Below, piece by piece: positions 7,440-16,772 of a stretch of DNA of 64,000 bases. Origin of the DNA: Alloalcanivorax gelatiniphagus (GTDB lineage: Bacteria > Pseudomonadota > Gammaproteobacteria > Pseudomonadales > Alcanivoracaceae). The notes beneath the pieces are model-generated. The model saw nothing but the letters and a program-made list of their open reading frames with translations, did no database searches and was not told the origin of the DNA. The stretch covers positions 1 through 64,000 of the forward strand of contig NZ_VCQT01000035.1 in the NCBI RefSeq assembly GCF_005938655.1. The letters run 5' to 3'. Position numbers and translations under genes: made by a program. The number at the start of each line of letters is the position of its first letter. Position 1 is the first letter of the stretch.

Positions 7440-9815
7440 TTACTCGCTCAATTCCAGGATGGAAAGGCGCGCATTCTCGATTTGCTCCCGGGTGAAGGGC
7501 ACCCGATGCCATTGCTTGCGAGAGTAAGCCTCGGTGTAGTCCGCGTAGTGCGGGCTGGTGGGGTCGGTGGATTCGCCGTGGGACAGCAGCGTGTAGGCAC
7601 GCACCGGCTCACCTTCAGGGAAATCCACCACGTGCAGGTAGGTGTTACGCAGCACGGTGAAGTAACCCTCGTAGCCCTCGCCGCCATATTGCGGGATGTC
7701 GGTACCCGCCTTGGGGTACTTCTGCACGTCGCCCAGGGGCGCGTCCAGGGCTTCGCCGCTGTCGATCACGGCGGCCACGCCGTCGGAGAACGCCTGGCGC
7801 ACCGCATTCAGCACTTCGCTGTCGCCGCTGTTCAGACCGGACGGCGTGTGCACCGGATCATTGGCGTCGAACGGCACCGCGTACAGGTCGGGCACATCGC
7901 GCAGCTCCTCCCAGATGGCGGTCCAGACGTGGGCGCCCACGGCGTCCAGGTTGCCGGTGTTGTCCCAGTTCTGCAGCACCTGGCAGGCCTGTTGCTCATC
8001 GCCGGTCAAATTGCCACCACAGACCTCGGAGAGCACCGGTTGCTTGAGCATCTCAGCGCTGAGCACGCGGCTGTTGAGCACGATATCGCGCAGCCGGGTG
8101 CTGTTGATCTGGGAACCGGCGAAGCCGTCACGGCTGTCGAAGCGGTCTTCCACCAGGGTGTGGCCCAGGCGACTGCGCAGGCTCTGTTCATAGCCTTCCC
8201 GGCCGCTGATGGCGGCGTAGCCGGTGAGCGGCGCCTTGGCGTTGGTGAGCCAGTAGCTGTCGTTCATGTTGGCCACATAATCGCGGCGGAACAGGTAGGG
8301 CAGATTGGCCGGGCCGAACGCCCCCGGCAGCACCGCGTCCGCGTCCTGCCGCCAGTCACAGTCGGAGGTGGCGCCGTTCAGCAGCGGCAGCCCCGCTGCC
8401 AGAGCGGCCACCTGGCAGGAGCCCAGCATGCTGTCCGGCACATTGGGCACGGCGGTGATGTCGGAATACAGGGCGCGCTCATCGCCACGGCCGATGGCGG
8501 TGGTGTTCACCCAGGGAATGCCCACGTGTTCCTTGATGGCGGCAAAGAAATCATCCAGGGATTCCGCCTGATCGAAGGCCAGGAAGTTCTGGAATGACTG
8601 GGTATTTTCCAGGTTGATGTCGCGCAGGGTGATGGCGGTGTTGTTGCTCCAGGGCGGCAGTTGCGGATTGCCGAAATCGACCATGGGGCCGTACTCGGAG
8701 CGGTACAGGGTTTTGGTTTCCGGCTGCAGGGAGCCGTCCTGCTGTTTCACCTGGATGGTGATCTCCACCGCTTCCAGGGCCTTCGACTGCCCGTCTTTCA
8801 TGTAGTGGGTGGCGTCGGCCATTTGCAGCAGGTAGGGGGTGAAGCGACGGGCGGTGGATACGGTGTGCGCCCAGGCGATGTTGTTGTTGAAGCCGATCAG
8901 CACCATCGGCGCGCCCATGATGGAAACACCGGACACATCCAGTTCGCCGGGAATGGTGAGCTGCAGCTGGTAGAAGCGATCCACGCCTTCCAGGTACCAG
9001 TGCGGGTTGGCGAACAGCAGACCGCCGCCGGAATCGGTGGCCTCGGCGCCGAACGCCAGGGTGTTACTGCCGATGCCTTCCTGGCCACCGACCCAGAAAC
9101 GGTGCTCGTTGTCATCGGACCCGTCGCCGGCGCCGCGCACCAGGTTGGTGGGGCCGGCCATTGGCGGCTGGGCGTTAACGATTTCCTCCAGCAGGTTGGC
9201 GCTGCTGGCGGCCAGGTTCAGGGCCACCAGACGCCGGAACACGTCCTGGTCGGTGATGGTGTCCAGCCAGGGCTCGTCCCGGCAGGTGAGATGCCGCCCG
9301 GCGTGCTGACCGGCCTTCACCTCGCGCACATAGCGGCTGAAACCGGCGGCGAAGCCCTCGGACAGTTGCCGCACGTCGGCGGGCTGCACGGAGCGGAAGC
9401 TGTCCACCTGATCGTCGTTGACCACGAAGCGGAAGAAGAAGTCCGCGTCCCGGTTGGTCGGGCTGCCGAAGGTGCCCATGGGGGCGGCCTTGGCGTCCGG
9501 CCCGAAATAGCGGGAGCGTTCGCCCCGGAAGGTGACGTAGGCGGAGGCCAGCACGCACAGGTTGTCCTCGGCGATGGCGTAACCATGGCCATAACCGACG
9601 CCGCCATAGCTGTCGGCGGTGATGTGGGGAATGCCGTAGGTGGTACGTTCAATGGTGGCCTGGTAGGCCTTGGCGTCCTCGCCGTGGTGGTGATTGCTGT
9701 CGCCGCCGCAGGCGGCCAGGGCCACCGTCAAACCGAGAACGACACCGCGCGACCAGATCGGCGGTCGAAGGGGATGGTCATTGTTGTCTCCCGAGTTGTT
9801 GTTATGCGGAGGCAA
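7440..9815 (-). CDS. lipoprotein Ntn-hydrolase acylase (penicillin/AHL acylase family)
   Basis: About 791 residues. A lipobox LAAC (Cys36 from the TTG start) followed by GGDS suggests an outer-membrane lipoprotein. The precursor has an alpha-chain region (ERTTYGIPHITADSYGGVGYGHGYAIAEDNL), a spacer, and the autoprocessing site GIG|SNTLAFG, making Ser250 the N-terminal nucleophile of the mature beta chain; GFNNNIAWAHTVS is also family-typical. The family hydrolyses amide bonds of beta-lactams, acyl-homoserine lactones or cyclic lipopeptides, and the substrate here is unknown. The start is uncertain. The in-frame TTG at 9815 has GGAGG four bases away, while an ATG at 9781 with GGGAGA is out of frame and ends after 17 codons, so a small frameshift in the signal-peptide region is possible. 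Confidence 0.85.
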   Translation of the reverse strand: MPPHNNNSGDNNDHPLRPPIWSRGVVLGLTVALAACGGDSNHHHGEDAKAYQATIERTTYGIPHITADSYGGVGYGHGYAIAEDNLCVLASAYVTFRGERSRYFGPDAKAAPMGTFGSPTNRDADFFFRFVVNDDQVDSFRSVQPADVRQLSEGFAAGFSRYVREVKAGQHAGRHLTCRDEPWLDTITDQDVFRRLVALNLAASSANLLEEIVNAQPPMAGPTNLVRGAGDGSDDNEHRFWVGGQEGIGSNTLAFGAEATDSGGGLLFANPHWYLEGVDRFYQLQLTIPGELDVSGVSIMGAPMVLIGFNNNIAWAHTVSTARRFTPYLLQMADATHYMKDGQSKALEAVEITIQVKQQDGSLQPETKTLYRSEYGPMVDFGNPQLPPWSNNTAITLRDINLENTQSFQNFLAFDQAESLDDFFAAIKEHVGIPWVNTTAIGRGDERALYSDITAVPNVPDSMLGSCQVAALAAGLPLLNGATSDCDWRQDADAVLPGAFGPANLPYLFRRDYVANMNDSYWLTNAKAPLTGYAAISGREGYEQSLRSRLGHTLVEDRFDSRDGFAGSQINSTRLRDIVLNSRVLSAEMLKQPVLSEVCGGNLTGDEQQACQVLQNWDNTGNLDAVGAHVWTAIWEELRDVPDLYAVPFDANDPVHTPSGLNSGDSEVLNAVRQAFSDGVAAVIDSGEALDAPLGDVQKYPKAGTDIPQYGGEGYEGYFTVLRNTYLHVVDFPEGEPVRAYTLLSHGESTDPTSPHYADYTEAYSRKQWHRVPFTREQIENARLSILELSE

Positions 9816-9893
9816 GGGGCCTCCAGACCGGAAAAGCCTACGTGAAAACCCGTAACCGGTACTTGAACGCAGCGGCTATTCCGGGAAACGGCG

Positions 9894-10165
9894 CTAGGGC
9901 CTGTTCACACTACTTGCATCACGCCTGCTGGATGTCATTTTGGTCTCCAGCTAGGCGGAGGGAGCGCGGTTTGGTCATTCCAAATAAGCGACCGACAACG
10001 ACGCTGGAGGCCAAAAAGGCGCCAGCCCTTCGGGTTGTGGCTAAAAACCCACCCCTCCGCGTTACTCGTCGTTCATTTGGCGCCACCAAACTTCTCTCCT
10101 CGTGCCTTGATGGGTGGGTTTTTAGCCACAACAGGCGTAATGCAAGTAGTGTGAACAGGCCCTAG
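9894..10165. mobile_element. 272-bp MITE-like element with long terminal inverted repeats
   Basis: Arms of about 35 bp at 9894-9928 and 10131-10165 are inverted repeats of each other with only about two mismatches; both begin CTAGGGCCTGTTCACACTAC. A second, nested inverted repeat of about 21 bp lies inside (10033-10053 and 10110-10130, GTTGTGGCTAAAAACCCACC type). No transposase is encoded; open frames across the element do not resemble proteins. The outer CTAG (or its central TA) could be a target duplication. The TAG stop codon of the AraC gene lies in the right arm. It fills most of the 346-bp gap between the acylase and AraC genes. Confidence 0.7.
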
Positions 10166-10929
10166 AGCATGCTCACTTCCATCCCACGGGCCAGGAATGA
10201 GGGCGTCAGACCGAAGAACTGCTTGAGGGTGCGGGTCAGGTGGGCGGCGTCGGAGAATCCCACATCGTGGGCCACCATGGACAACGGTTCGTGCCGGGCG
10301 ATGAGCTCCACCGCGCGGCGCATGCGCGCCCACAGGGTGTAGCTTTTGATGGAAATGCCCATCTTGTCGGAGAACAGATGCCGCAGCCGGTGGGCGGACA
10401 GCCCCACCTCCGCGCCCAGTTCCTCCAGGGTGCTGGTCAGCGGCAGTTCCTTTTTGATTTTCTGGGCGATGTGGATCACCCGCATGTCCATGGGCATGCG
10501 GATCGGTCGGTAGCCGCTCAGGGCCTGGGGCAAGGCGGTGGTCAGCCGGAACAGGCCGGCGGGATCCAGGCTGCCATCCCGGGCGCCGCGCAGGGTGGCC
10601 GCGTCGATGCGCCCCGGGGTGACGATCACCGGGCGCACCGGTTGGCGGCCGAGCATGGCGGCCAGGCAGTGGTATTCGTAGCTCTGCGGGTCGAAGTTCA
10701 TGGACAGCAGCGGCGCGCGGCTGGCATCCAGGGAACGGGCGGTCTGATTGCCGACCAGGGCGGCCGGATACTCGGCCACCCCGCCCCGTTCATCGCCAAG
10801 CCGGAAACCGGGCTCGCCCAGGGACACCAGCAGGGTGACGGTGTGCCGCTGGGTGAGGCCGGAGACGATGCTTTCGGTCAGGTACAGAAAACGGTCGTCC
10901 CACACGTACAAGCGGTTCTGGTACGACAT
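10162..10929 (-). CDS. AraC-family transcriptional regulator
   Basis: A 255-residue protein. The C-terminal 100 residues carry the two helix-turn-helix motifs of the AraC/XylS family: TLEELGAEVGLSAHRLRHLFSDKMGISIKSYTLWARMRRA, then MVAHDVGFSDAAHLTRTLKQFFGLTPSFL. The N-terminal 150 residues (MSYQNRLYVWDDRFLYLTES) resemble a small cupin-like sensor; no ligand can be named. Start: ATG preceded by GGGAAGGG. The stop codon lies inside the terminal repeat of the MITE-like element, so the last few residues may have been altered by the insertion. The nearest downstream gene on the same strand is the acylase, a possible but unproven target. Confidence 0.88.
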   Translation of the reverse strand: MSYQNRLYVWDDRFLYLTESIVSGLTQRHTVTLLVSLGEPGFRLGDERGGVAEYPAALVGNQTARSLDASRAPLLSMNFDPQSYEYHCLAAMLGRQPVRPVIVTPGRIDAATLRGARDGSLDPAGLFRLTTALPQALSGYRPIRMPMDMRVIHIAQKIKKELPLTSTLEELGAEVGLSAHRLRHLFSDKMGISIKSYTLWARMRRAVELIARHEPLSMVAHDVGFSDAAHLTRTLKQFFGLTPSFLARGMEVSML

Positions 10930-10982
10930 GGCGCCCTTCCCGAGATCTTGTTATTGGTATTCCAGGAGCCGGCGGCCCGGCC

Positions 10983-11831
10983 TCAACGCAGGCGGATACC
11001 GGCCGGCTCGATGACGATTTCGCCGTCCTTGTACAGTTTGCCAATGGCCTGCTTGAAGGCGTTCTTGCTGCAACCGAAGGCGGCGCGGATGTCCTCCGGG
11101 GCGCTCTTGTCCCCCAGCGGCAGAAAGCCGTCTTCCCGCCGCAGCCGCTGCAGCACGCGCTCCGCCACGCCCTCGCGCTTGGCGGCGCCGGGCGGGTTCG
11201 GCGACAGGCTCAGACGCCGGTCTTCCCGCAGCCGCTGCACATAGCCGGTGAGCCGCTGGCCCGGCTTCAGGTCCGCCGCGCCGTCCTCCGCCAGCAGGCC
11301 CCAGTAGCGGTCTTCCACCGCCACCTTGTAACCCAGCTCGGTGCGCTGCACCACCACCAGGGACACCGCGTCGCCCTGGGCGAACTGGTCACAGGTGTCT
11401 TCCAGCCAGCGGTCCAGGCGGGCGCTGGCGAACAGCCGGCCGGACCGGTCACGGACCACCCGCACGGTCTGCCAGCGGCCCACTTCCGGGCGGTTGCCCT
11501 GTTCCGCGAACGGCAGCAGCAGATCCTTGGGCAGCCCCCAGTCCAGGAACGCCCCCACCCGGCTCACGGACACCACCCGCAGGCGGCCCACCTGACCGGG
11601 CAACAAGCGGGGCAGGCGGGCACTGGCCCGGGGCTGGCCATCGCCGTCCTCATAAAGAAACACGCGTAGCGACGCGGCGGTGGGGTCCTCGCCCAGTTCC
11701 CGGGCCGGCAGCAACACCTCGCCCAGGGTGCCGCCGTCCAGCAGCAGGCCGGCGCGCACCCGGCGCAGCACCGGCAGCACCGCCACGGTGCCGGTATCGG
11801 GATGGGGGCTCACGGTGTCGCTGCTCACCAC
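10983..11831 (-). CDS. S1-like RNA-binding protein of the CvfB family
   Basis: A 282-residue protein with successive OB/S1-like domains (VSRVGAFLDWGLPKDLLLPFAEQ is a clear S1 segment, about residues 88-110). A C-terminal winged-helix-like part reads DIRAAFGCSKNAFKQAIGKLYKDGEIVIEPAGIRLR. CvfB proteins bind RNA; the Staphylococcus aureus member affects virulence regulators, but the role in gammaproteobacteria is not defined. The start is GTG: two overlapping GTG codons (11831, 11828) lie across the stop codon of the upstream DUF2058 gene, the second giving a GTGA overlap, so the pair is translationally coupled. Confidence 0.85.
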   Translation of the reverse strand: MVSSDTVSPHPDTGTVAVLPVLRRVRAGLLLDGGTLGEVLLPARELGEDPTAASLRVFLYEDGDGQPRASARLPRLLPGQVGRLRVVSVSRVGAFLDWGLPKDLLLPFAEQGNRPEVGRWQTVRVVRDRSGRLFASARLDRWLEDTCDQFAQGDAVSLVVVQRTELGYKVAVEDRYWGLLAEDGAADLKPGQRLTGYVQRLREDRRLSLSPNPPGAAKREGVAERVLQRLRREDGFLPLGDKSAPEDIRAAFGCSKNAFKQAIGKLYKDGEIVIEPAGIRLR

Positions 11832-12361
11832 ATCAGGTCGTCGGGAATCGGGTAATCCGCGTAGGGATCGTCCTCGTCGAGTCCGGCGCCCTTCTCATTG
11901 AGCACCACCACCACCGCCTCATCGCGCTGGCGGATTTTCTCGGCGATCGCCGCCGGCACCAGCTCGTGGCGCTCACCCAGGGCGACGATGGCGATCAGGC
12001 CCCGGGCCAGCTGGTCCTGCTGGCGGGCGGTGACATTGAGCTTCTTGATCTTCTTGTCCTGCACGAACTGGTAGGACTGATCGGCGTCGTTCCGGGCCAG
12101 CCGGTGCTGCTCGATCAGCTGGCGGATCTGGGCGGCGATTTCCTTCTCGCGCTGGCGTTCCTGGTTTTCACGGGCCAGGGCGCGGTCACGCTCCGCCTGC
12201 TCGGCGCGCTGGCGCCGGGCCCGCTCCGCCGGGTCCTCGAACTCGATTTCGCCCCGTTTGGCGCGGTTGGCGTCCTCGCGCTTCGCCTGTTTGGCGCGGC
12301 GCGCCTTCTTTTTGTCCGCCAGCCCGGCTTTCATGAGCTGGTCTTGCAATGAATTGGCCAT
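11825..12361 (-). CDS. DUF2058 family protein (YaiL-like)
   Basis: A 178-residue protein starting MANSLQDQLMKAGLADKKKARRAKQAKRE, the hallmark opening of DUF2058 proteins. A long, highly charged Lys/Arg/Glu-rich segment (about 15-95, probably helical or coiled coil) is followed by a compact C-terminal domain (SYQFVQDKKIKKLNVTARQQDQLARGLIAIV). Function is unknown; the basic N-terminus would suit nucleic-acid or ribosome association, which is inference. An upstream in-frame ATG (12397) adds 12 atypical residues and is not preferred. It overlaps the downstream CvfB-like gene by a few bases and is its operon partner. Confidence 0.88.
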   Translation of the reverse strand: MANSLQDQLMKAGLADKKKARRAKQAKREDANRAKRGEIEFEDPAERARRQRAEQAERDRALARENQERQREKEIAAQIRQLIEQHRLARNDADQSYQFVQDKKIKKLNVTARQQDQLARGLIAIVALGERHELVPAAIAEKIRQRDEAVVVVLNEKGAGLDEDDPYADYPIPDDLMW

Positions 12362-12413
12362 GGTGAATCCGTACGGTTTTACTGACCGCACGAGCATAAA
12401 GGAAAGCCCCGCC

Positions 12414-12441
12414 TTGACGCCATCCTGATGCCAGCTAAGGT
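12414..12441 (+). promoter_or_regulatory. candidate sigma70 promoter of the TIGR04219 gene
   Basis: TTGACG (12414-12419), a 16-bp spacer and TAAGGT (12436-12441) lie about 90 bases upstream of the start codon. The -35 matches five of six consensus bases; the -10 is weak. Confidence 0.4.
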
Positions 12442-12529
12442 AAAAGACTGATAGCGAAGCAATACCACCGCCATCCCCTCAACACGATTCCGATCAAAAC
12501 AACTCTCCACAAAACAAGGACCCGCACCC

Positions 12530-13270
12530 ATGAAGCGTCTCACTATGATCGCAGCGCTGGCGGCCGCCGCCCCCGCCACCCAGGCCGCCCCCCTGGTGGA
12601 TGTTTACGCCGGCGGCTACAGCTGGGACACGGAAACCTCCGGCACCATCGCCTCCGGCGACAATGACATCGACATGGAAGATGACCTGGGCTTCGACGAC
12701 AGCGACCAGACGGTGCTGTTCGTGGGCGTGGAGCACGCGGTGCCGATCCTGCCCAATGTGCGTGTGCGCTACATGGATTTGTCCGACGACGGCCGCAACA
12801 CTCTGATCGAGCCAATCACCTTCAACGGCCAGGCGTTCACCGGCGACGTGGCCTCCGAGTACGACATGGACATCCTCGACGGCACCTTCTACTGGACCCC
12901 GGTGGACAACGTGGTGAAGCTGGATCTGGGCATCACCGTGCGGCGCCTGGACGCGAAAATCACCATCCGTTCCGACACCCTGGGCAACTCCGCCACCGAG
13001 AAGGCCGACGAAACCTTCCCCATGGGCCACCTGGCGGTGCACGCCAACCTGCCGCTGACCGGTGTTTACCTGGGCGGCGAGGTCAACGCGGTGGAGTACG
13101 ACGGCAGCGGCATCCGCGATTACACCGCCCGCATCGGCTGGCGCTCGGACTTCCTGCTGGGCGTGGAAGCGGGCTACTCGCGCATGGAAATCGAGCTGGA
13201 CGACGTGGGCGGGCTGGATTCGGACCTGGAGATTGGTGGGCCTTATCTGGCGGCTACTTTGGCGTTCTGA
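12530..13270 (+). CDS. TIGR04219 family outer-membrane beta-barrel protein
   Basis: A 246-residue exported protein. The signal peptide MKRLTMIAALAAAAPATQA is followed by APLVDVYAGGYSWDTETSGTIASGDNDIDMEDDLGFDD, typical of TIGR04219 barrels. Alternating hydrophobic strands continue to the end, and the chain ends with Phe (YLAATLAF), the usual barrel-assembly signal. The family is widespread in marine gammaproteobacteria and has no known function. SD CAAGGA lies upstream of the ATG. It is monocistronic, and its 3' end faces the acyltransferase gene across a REP-like hairpin. Confidence 0.88.
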   Translation: MKRLTMIAALAAAAPATQAAPLVDVYAGGYSWDTETSGTIASGDNDIDMEDDLGFDDSDQTVLFVGVEHAVPILPNVRVRYMDLSDDGRNTLIEPITFNGQAFTGDVASEYDMDILDGTFYWTPVDNVVKLDLGITVRRLDAKITIRSDTLGNSATEKADETFPMGHLAVHANLPLTGVYLGGEVNAVEYDGSGIRDYTARIGWRSDFLLGVEAGYSRMEIELDDVGGLDSDLEIGGPYLAATLAF

Positions 13271-13279
13271 TCGCGGTTG

Positions 13280-13342
13280 ATCGCGACTGAAGTCGCTCCT
13301 ACAACAACATACCGCTTTTGTAGGAGCGACTTCAGTCGCGAT
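13280..13342. repeat. REP-like inverted pair (subtype GACTTCAGTC)
   Basis: A reverse copy (13280-13303) and a forward copy (13319-13342) of TGTAGGAGCGACTTCAGTCG-type repeat face each other across a 15-base loop, forming a 24-bp perfect stem. Compared with the copies at 6.3 kb, both halves of the inner stem differ (GGC/GCC becomes GAC/GTC), so pairing is kept. It separates two convergent genes and could act as a bidirectional transcript end. Confidence 0.85.
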
Positions 13343-13350
13343 AACGGCCG

Positions 13351-14247
13351 TTATCCGCGATCCGGATCATCAAGCAACGCCTGAATACGGACATCCTTCT
13401 CCGCCCACAGGCCACTGACCCACTTCTGCACCCGGGCCCGGAATTGCCGGTCCTCCTGGTAATCCCCCTGCCACAGCCAGGGCTCCAGCTTGAGGGTGCG
13501 CACGTCCACGATCACCCGCTGGACCTGGCCGCTGAGCAGCGCCCAGAAACCCGGCGGTTTGCCCTCCGGGTACACCACGGTCACGTCCAGCAGGGCATCC
13601 AGGTTGTCGCCCAGGGCCGCCAGCACGAAGGCCACGCCGCCGGCCTTGGGCCGCAGCAAATAGCGGTAGGGGGAATTCTGCCGGGCCTGTTTGGCCGGCG
13701 TGCAGCGGGTGCCTTCCAGAAAATTCACCACCGTCACCGGCATGTCGACGAACTTCGCGCAGGCGGCCCGGGTGATCTCCAGATCCTTGCCCTTCAGGTG
13801 CGGCCGCTTTTCCAGCTGGCTCTTGCTGTAGCGTTTCATGAACGGGTAATCCAGCGCCCAGAACGCCAGCCCCAGAAACGGCACCCAGATCAGCTCCTTC
13901 TTGAGGAAGAACTTGAAGTACGGCGTTTTGCGGTTGAAGGTCTGCACCAGCGCGGCGATATCCACCCAGGACTGGTGGTTGCTGACCACCAGATAGGAGG
14001 TGTCCTGGCGCAGCCCCTCGTCGCCACGGATATCCCACCGGGTGGGGGTCATCAGGGCGAAGATCGCCTTGCACAGCTCCGCCCAGGTTTCAGCGATCCA
14101 CATTACCCCGGCGGACAGCCGCGTCTTGTTCCGTTGCCCCGGCACCACCAGCTTCAGCAGCGCCACGGCCATCATCGGGCCGATCAGTACCAGGGTGTTC
14201 AGCAGCAACAGCAAAAAAGTGACGATACCGGTCAATAGGGCCCGCAT
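13351..14247 (-). CDS. PlsC-type 1-acyl-glycerol-3-phosphate acyltransferase family protein (YihG-like)
   Basis: A 298-residue membrane enzyme. The N-terminal segment LLTGIVTFLLLLLNTLVLIGPMMAVALL is one or two transmembrane helices. The acyltransferase motifs are NHQSWVD (the HX4D catalytic pair) and FLEGTR, with VTVVYPEGKPPGFWALLSG further on. Members move acyl groups from acyl-ACP/CoA to lysophospholipids at the inner membrane; the YihG subgroup, of about 300 residues, has been linked to unsaturated acyl chains. It stands alone between the outer-membrane barrel gene and parC, on the minus strand. Confidence 0.87.
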   Translation of the reverse strand: MRALLTGIVTFLLLLLNTLVLIGPMMAVALLKLVVPGQRNKTRLSAGVMWIAETWAELCKAIFALMTPTRWDIRGDEGLRQDTSYLVVSNHQSWVDIAALVQTFNRKTPYFKFFLKKELIWVPFLGLAFWALDYPFMKRYSKSQLEKRPHLKGKDLEITRAACAKFVDMPVTVVNFLEGTRCTPAKQARQNSPYRYLLRPKAGGVAFVLAALGDNLDALLDVTVVYPEGKPPGFWALLSGQVQRVIVDVRTLKLEPWLWQGDYQEDRQFRARVQKWVSGLWAEKDVRIQALLDDPDRG

Positions 14248-14300
14248 CCGCCAACGCTCCTCTTCCTCGGATCAAAGCGGATGATACCTAAAAATGCCGA

Positions 14301-16538
14301 TTAATCACGCCGCTCCACTTCTAGAACATCCACGTTCTGGAAGCCCCTTGGCAGTTTGGCGCCGCGCCGGCCACGCTCGCCCAGGTAGTGCTCCAGATCG
14401 CCGGGTTTGAGGCTCAGATGGCGCTTGCCGGCACGGATAACCAGCAGGTCCCGTGGCCCCAGCACCTGCACGTCCTGGACGAACTCGGTGCGGTCCGCCA
14501 CCCGCGCGGTGGGAATCGACATCATCTTGTTGCCCTTGCCCCGGGTCATCTCCGGCAGGTCACGGACCGGGAACACCAGCAGGCGCCCCTCGTTGGATAC
14601 CAGCGCGATCAGGTCCTGATCCGGATCGTTCACCCGGCAGGGGGCCAGCACCTTGGCGCCATTGGGCACATTGAGCACGTTCTTGCCAGCCTTCTTGTTG
14701 GCCAGCAGGTCGCCATAGCGCACCACGAAGCCGTAGCCCGCGTCGGTGCTCATCAGGTAGGCGTCCTTCTCCTTGCCGATCACCGCCGCCACGAAGCGGG
14801 CGCCGGAGGGCGGGCTGACCCGGCCGGACAGGGGCTCGCCCTGCCCCCGGGCGCTGGGCAATGTATGGGTGGGCAGCGAATAGCTGCGCCCGGTGGAATC
14901 CAGGAAGCACACCGGCTGGTTGGATTTGCCCTGGGCGGCGGCCAGGAATTTATCCCCGGCCTTGTAGCTGAGCCCGGCGGCGTCCACGTCGTGGCCCTTG
15001 GCGGCACGAATCCAGCCCTTCTCGGACAGCACCACGGTGACCGGGTCGGCGCCGATCAGATCGGTTTCGTCCAAGGCCCGGGCCTCGGCGCGCTCCACTA
15101 TCGGAGAGCGGCGCTCGTCGCCGTACTTCTCCATGTCCTCTTCCAGCTCGGAGGCGACCAGCTTCTTCATTTTGGCCGGCGAATCCAGGGTCGCCTGCAG
15201 GTAGGCGCGCTCCTCGGCAAGCTCGTCCTGCTCGCCACGGATTTTCATCTCTTCCAGCTTCGCCAAGTGGCGCAGTTTCAGTTCCAGGATCGCTTCCGCC
15301 TGGCGGTCGCTGAGCCCGAAGCGTTCCATCAGCACCGGCTTGGGCGCGTCCTCCCGGCGGATGATCTCGATCACCTCGTCGATGTTCAGATAGGCGATCA
15401 GCAAACCTTCCAGGATATGCAGCCGGTCCTCCACCTTGTCCAGGCGGTACTGCAGACGACGGCGCACGGTGGTCAGCCGGAACTGCAGCCATTCGGTGAG
15501 AATGGTGTCCAGGCTCTTCACCTGGGGCCGCTCGTCGATGCCGATCATGTTCAGATTGACCCGGTAGTTCTTCTCCAGGTCGGTGCTGGCGAACAGGTGG
15601 CTCATCAGCTGTTCCACGTCCACCCGGTTGGAACGGGGGGTGATCACCAGGCGGGTGGGATTCTCGTGGTCGGACTCGTCACGCAGATCGCTGACCATGG
15701 GCAGCTTTTTCTTCTGCATCAGGTCGGCGATCTGCTCCAGCACCTTGGCGCCGGACACCTGGTAGGGCAGCGCCGTGACCACGATATCGTTTTCCTCGCG
15801 CTCATAGACGGCGCGCTGCTTGAGGCTGCCCTTGCCTTCCGCGTACATGCGGATGATGTCGTTGCGGGGGGTGACGATTTCCGCTTCGGTGGGGAAGTCC
15901 GGGCCCTGGATGTGCTCCAGCAGATCATCCAGGGAGGCCCCCGGGTCCTTGAGCAGATGAATACAGGCCCGCGCCACTTCCTTCAGGTTGTGGGGCGGAA
16001 TGTCGGTGCTCATGCCCACGGCGATGCCGGTGGTGCCGTTGAGCAGCACATTGGGCAGCCGCGCCGGCAACAGCTTGGGCTCGTCCATGGTGCCATCGAA
16101 GTTGGGCACCCATTCCACCGTGCCCTGGCCCAGCTCGGAGAGCAGCACTTCCGCGTAGGGGGCCAGCTTGGATTCGGTGTAACGCATGGCGGCGAACGAC
16201 TTGGGATCGTCCGGGCTGCCCCAGTTGCCCTGGCCGTCCACCAGCGGATAACGGTAGCTGAACGGCTGCGCCATCAGCACCATGGCCTCATAGCAGGCGG
16301 AGTCGCCATGGGGGTGGAACTTACCCAGCACGTCACCCACGGTACGGGCGGACTTCTTGTACTTGGCGGTGTTCTTCAGCCCCAGCTCGCTCATCGCATA
16401 GATAATGCGCCGCTGCACCGGCTTCAGGCCGTCGCCGATCTTCGGCAACGCCCGGTCCATGATCACGTACATGGAATAATCCAGGTACGCCTTCTCCGTG
16501 TAATCGCGGAGGGAAAGATCTTCGAAATCGTCAGCCAT
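14301..16538 (-). CDS. parC: DNA topoisomerase IV subunit A
   Basis: The 745-residue DNA-cleaving subunit of topoisomerase IV, which decatenates daughter chromosomes. The active-site tyrosine is Tyr120 in AAMRYTES. The quinolone-resistance region is [14 protein letters not shown] with Ser80 and Glu84 (E. coli numbering coincides), the susceptible form. The C-terminal beta-propeller region follows (about 500-740). The start [25 protein letters not shown] is family-typical; an in-frame extension of 20 residues upstream is not. It lies downstream of parE on the same strand, separated by a 230-base gap containing an inverted-repeat element, so the two subunits may be transcribed separately. Confidence 0.96.
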   Translation of the reverse strand: MADDFEDLSLRDYTEKAYLDYSMYVIMDRALPKIGDGLKPVQRRIIYAMSELGLKNTAKYKKSARTVGDVLGKFHPHGDSACYEAMVLMAQPFSYRYPLVDGQGNWGSPDDPKSFAAMRYTESKLAPYAEVLLSELGQGTVEWVPNFDGTMDEPKLLPARLPNVLLNGTTGIAVGMSTDIPPHNLKEVARACIHLLKDPGASLDDLLEHIQGPDFPTEAEIVTPRNDIIRMYAEGKGSLKQRAVYEREENDIVVTALPYQVSGAKVLEQIADLMQKKKLPMVSDLRDESDHENPTRLVITPRSNRVDVEQLMSHLFASTDLEKNYRVNLNMIGIDERPQVKSLDTILTEWLQFRLTTVRRRLQYRLDKVEDRLHILEGLLIAYLNIDEVIEIIRREDAPKPVLMERFGLSDRQAEAILELKLRHLAKLEEMKIRGEQDELAEERAYLQATLDSPAKMKKLVASELEEDMEKYGDERRSPIVERAEARALDETDLIGADPVTVVLSEKGWIRAAKGHDVDAAGLSYKAGDKFLAAAQGKSNQPVCFLDSTGRSYSLPTHTLPSARGQGEPLSGRVSPPSGARFVAAVIGKEKDAYLMSTDAGYGFVVRYGDLLANKKAGKNVLNVPNGAKVLAPCRVNDPDQDLIALVSNEGRLLVFPVRDLPEMTRGKGNKMMSIPTARVADRTEFVQDVQVLGPRDLLVIRAGKRHLSLKPGDLEHYLGERGRRGAKLPRGFQNVDVLEVERRD

Positions 16539-16617
16539 TACGTTTTTGCCTTGTTGGTCGCCCCGGCGCATGGGGGTGCGCAGAGGCTGTACGTCCAATC
16601 CTGCCGTAAGAGTCGCG

Positions 16618-16772
16618 AGTTAAAAGTTCCAAGTTGCAAGCCGCGTGACGGGCCTTGCCAATCGGCAAGACCGTGCCCGCGAAGTCCCTTTAAAGCGCCA
16701 GCGCGGAGCACGCCGCTTTGCGCACAAAGGGCACATCCTCGCGTTGCAACTTTTAACTTTAAACTTGCAACT
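16618..16772. repeat. imperfect inverted-repeat element between parE and parC
   Basis: The left edge GAGTTAAAAGTTCCAAGTTGC is mirrored at the right edge by TTGCAACTTTTAACTTTAAA-type sequence, enclosing about 110 bases with a smaller hairpin (GGCCTTGCCAATCGGCAAG region, 16649-16672). The 'AAGTTGCAA/TTGCAACTT' words recur in the arms. It looks like a palindromic intergenic repeat or decayed MITE. No gene is visible inside. Confidence 0.5.
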
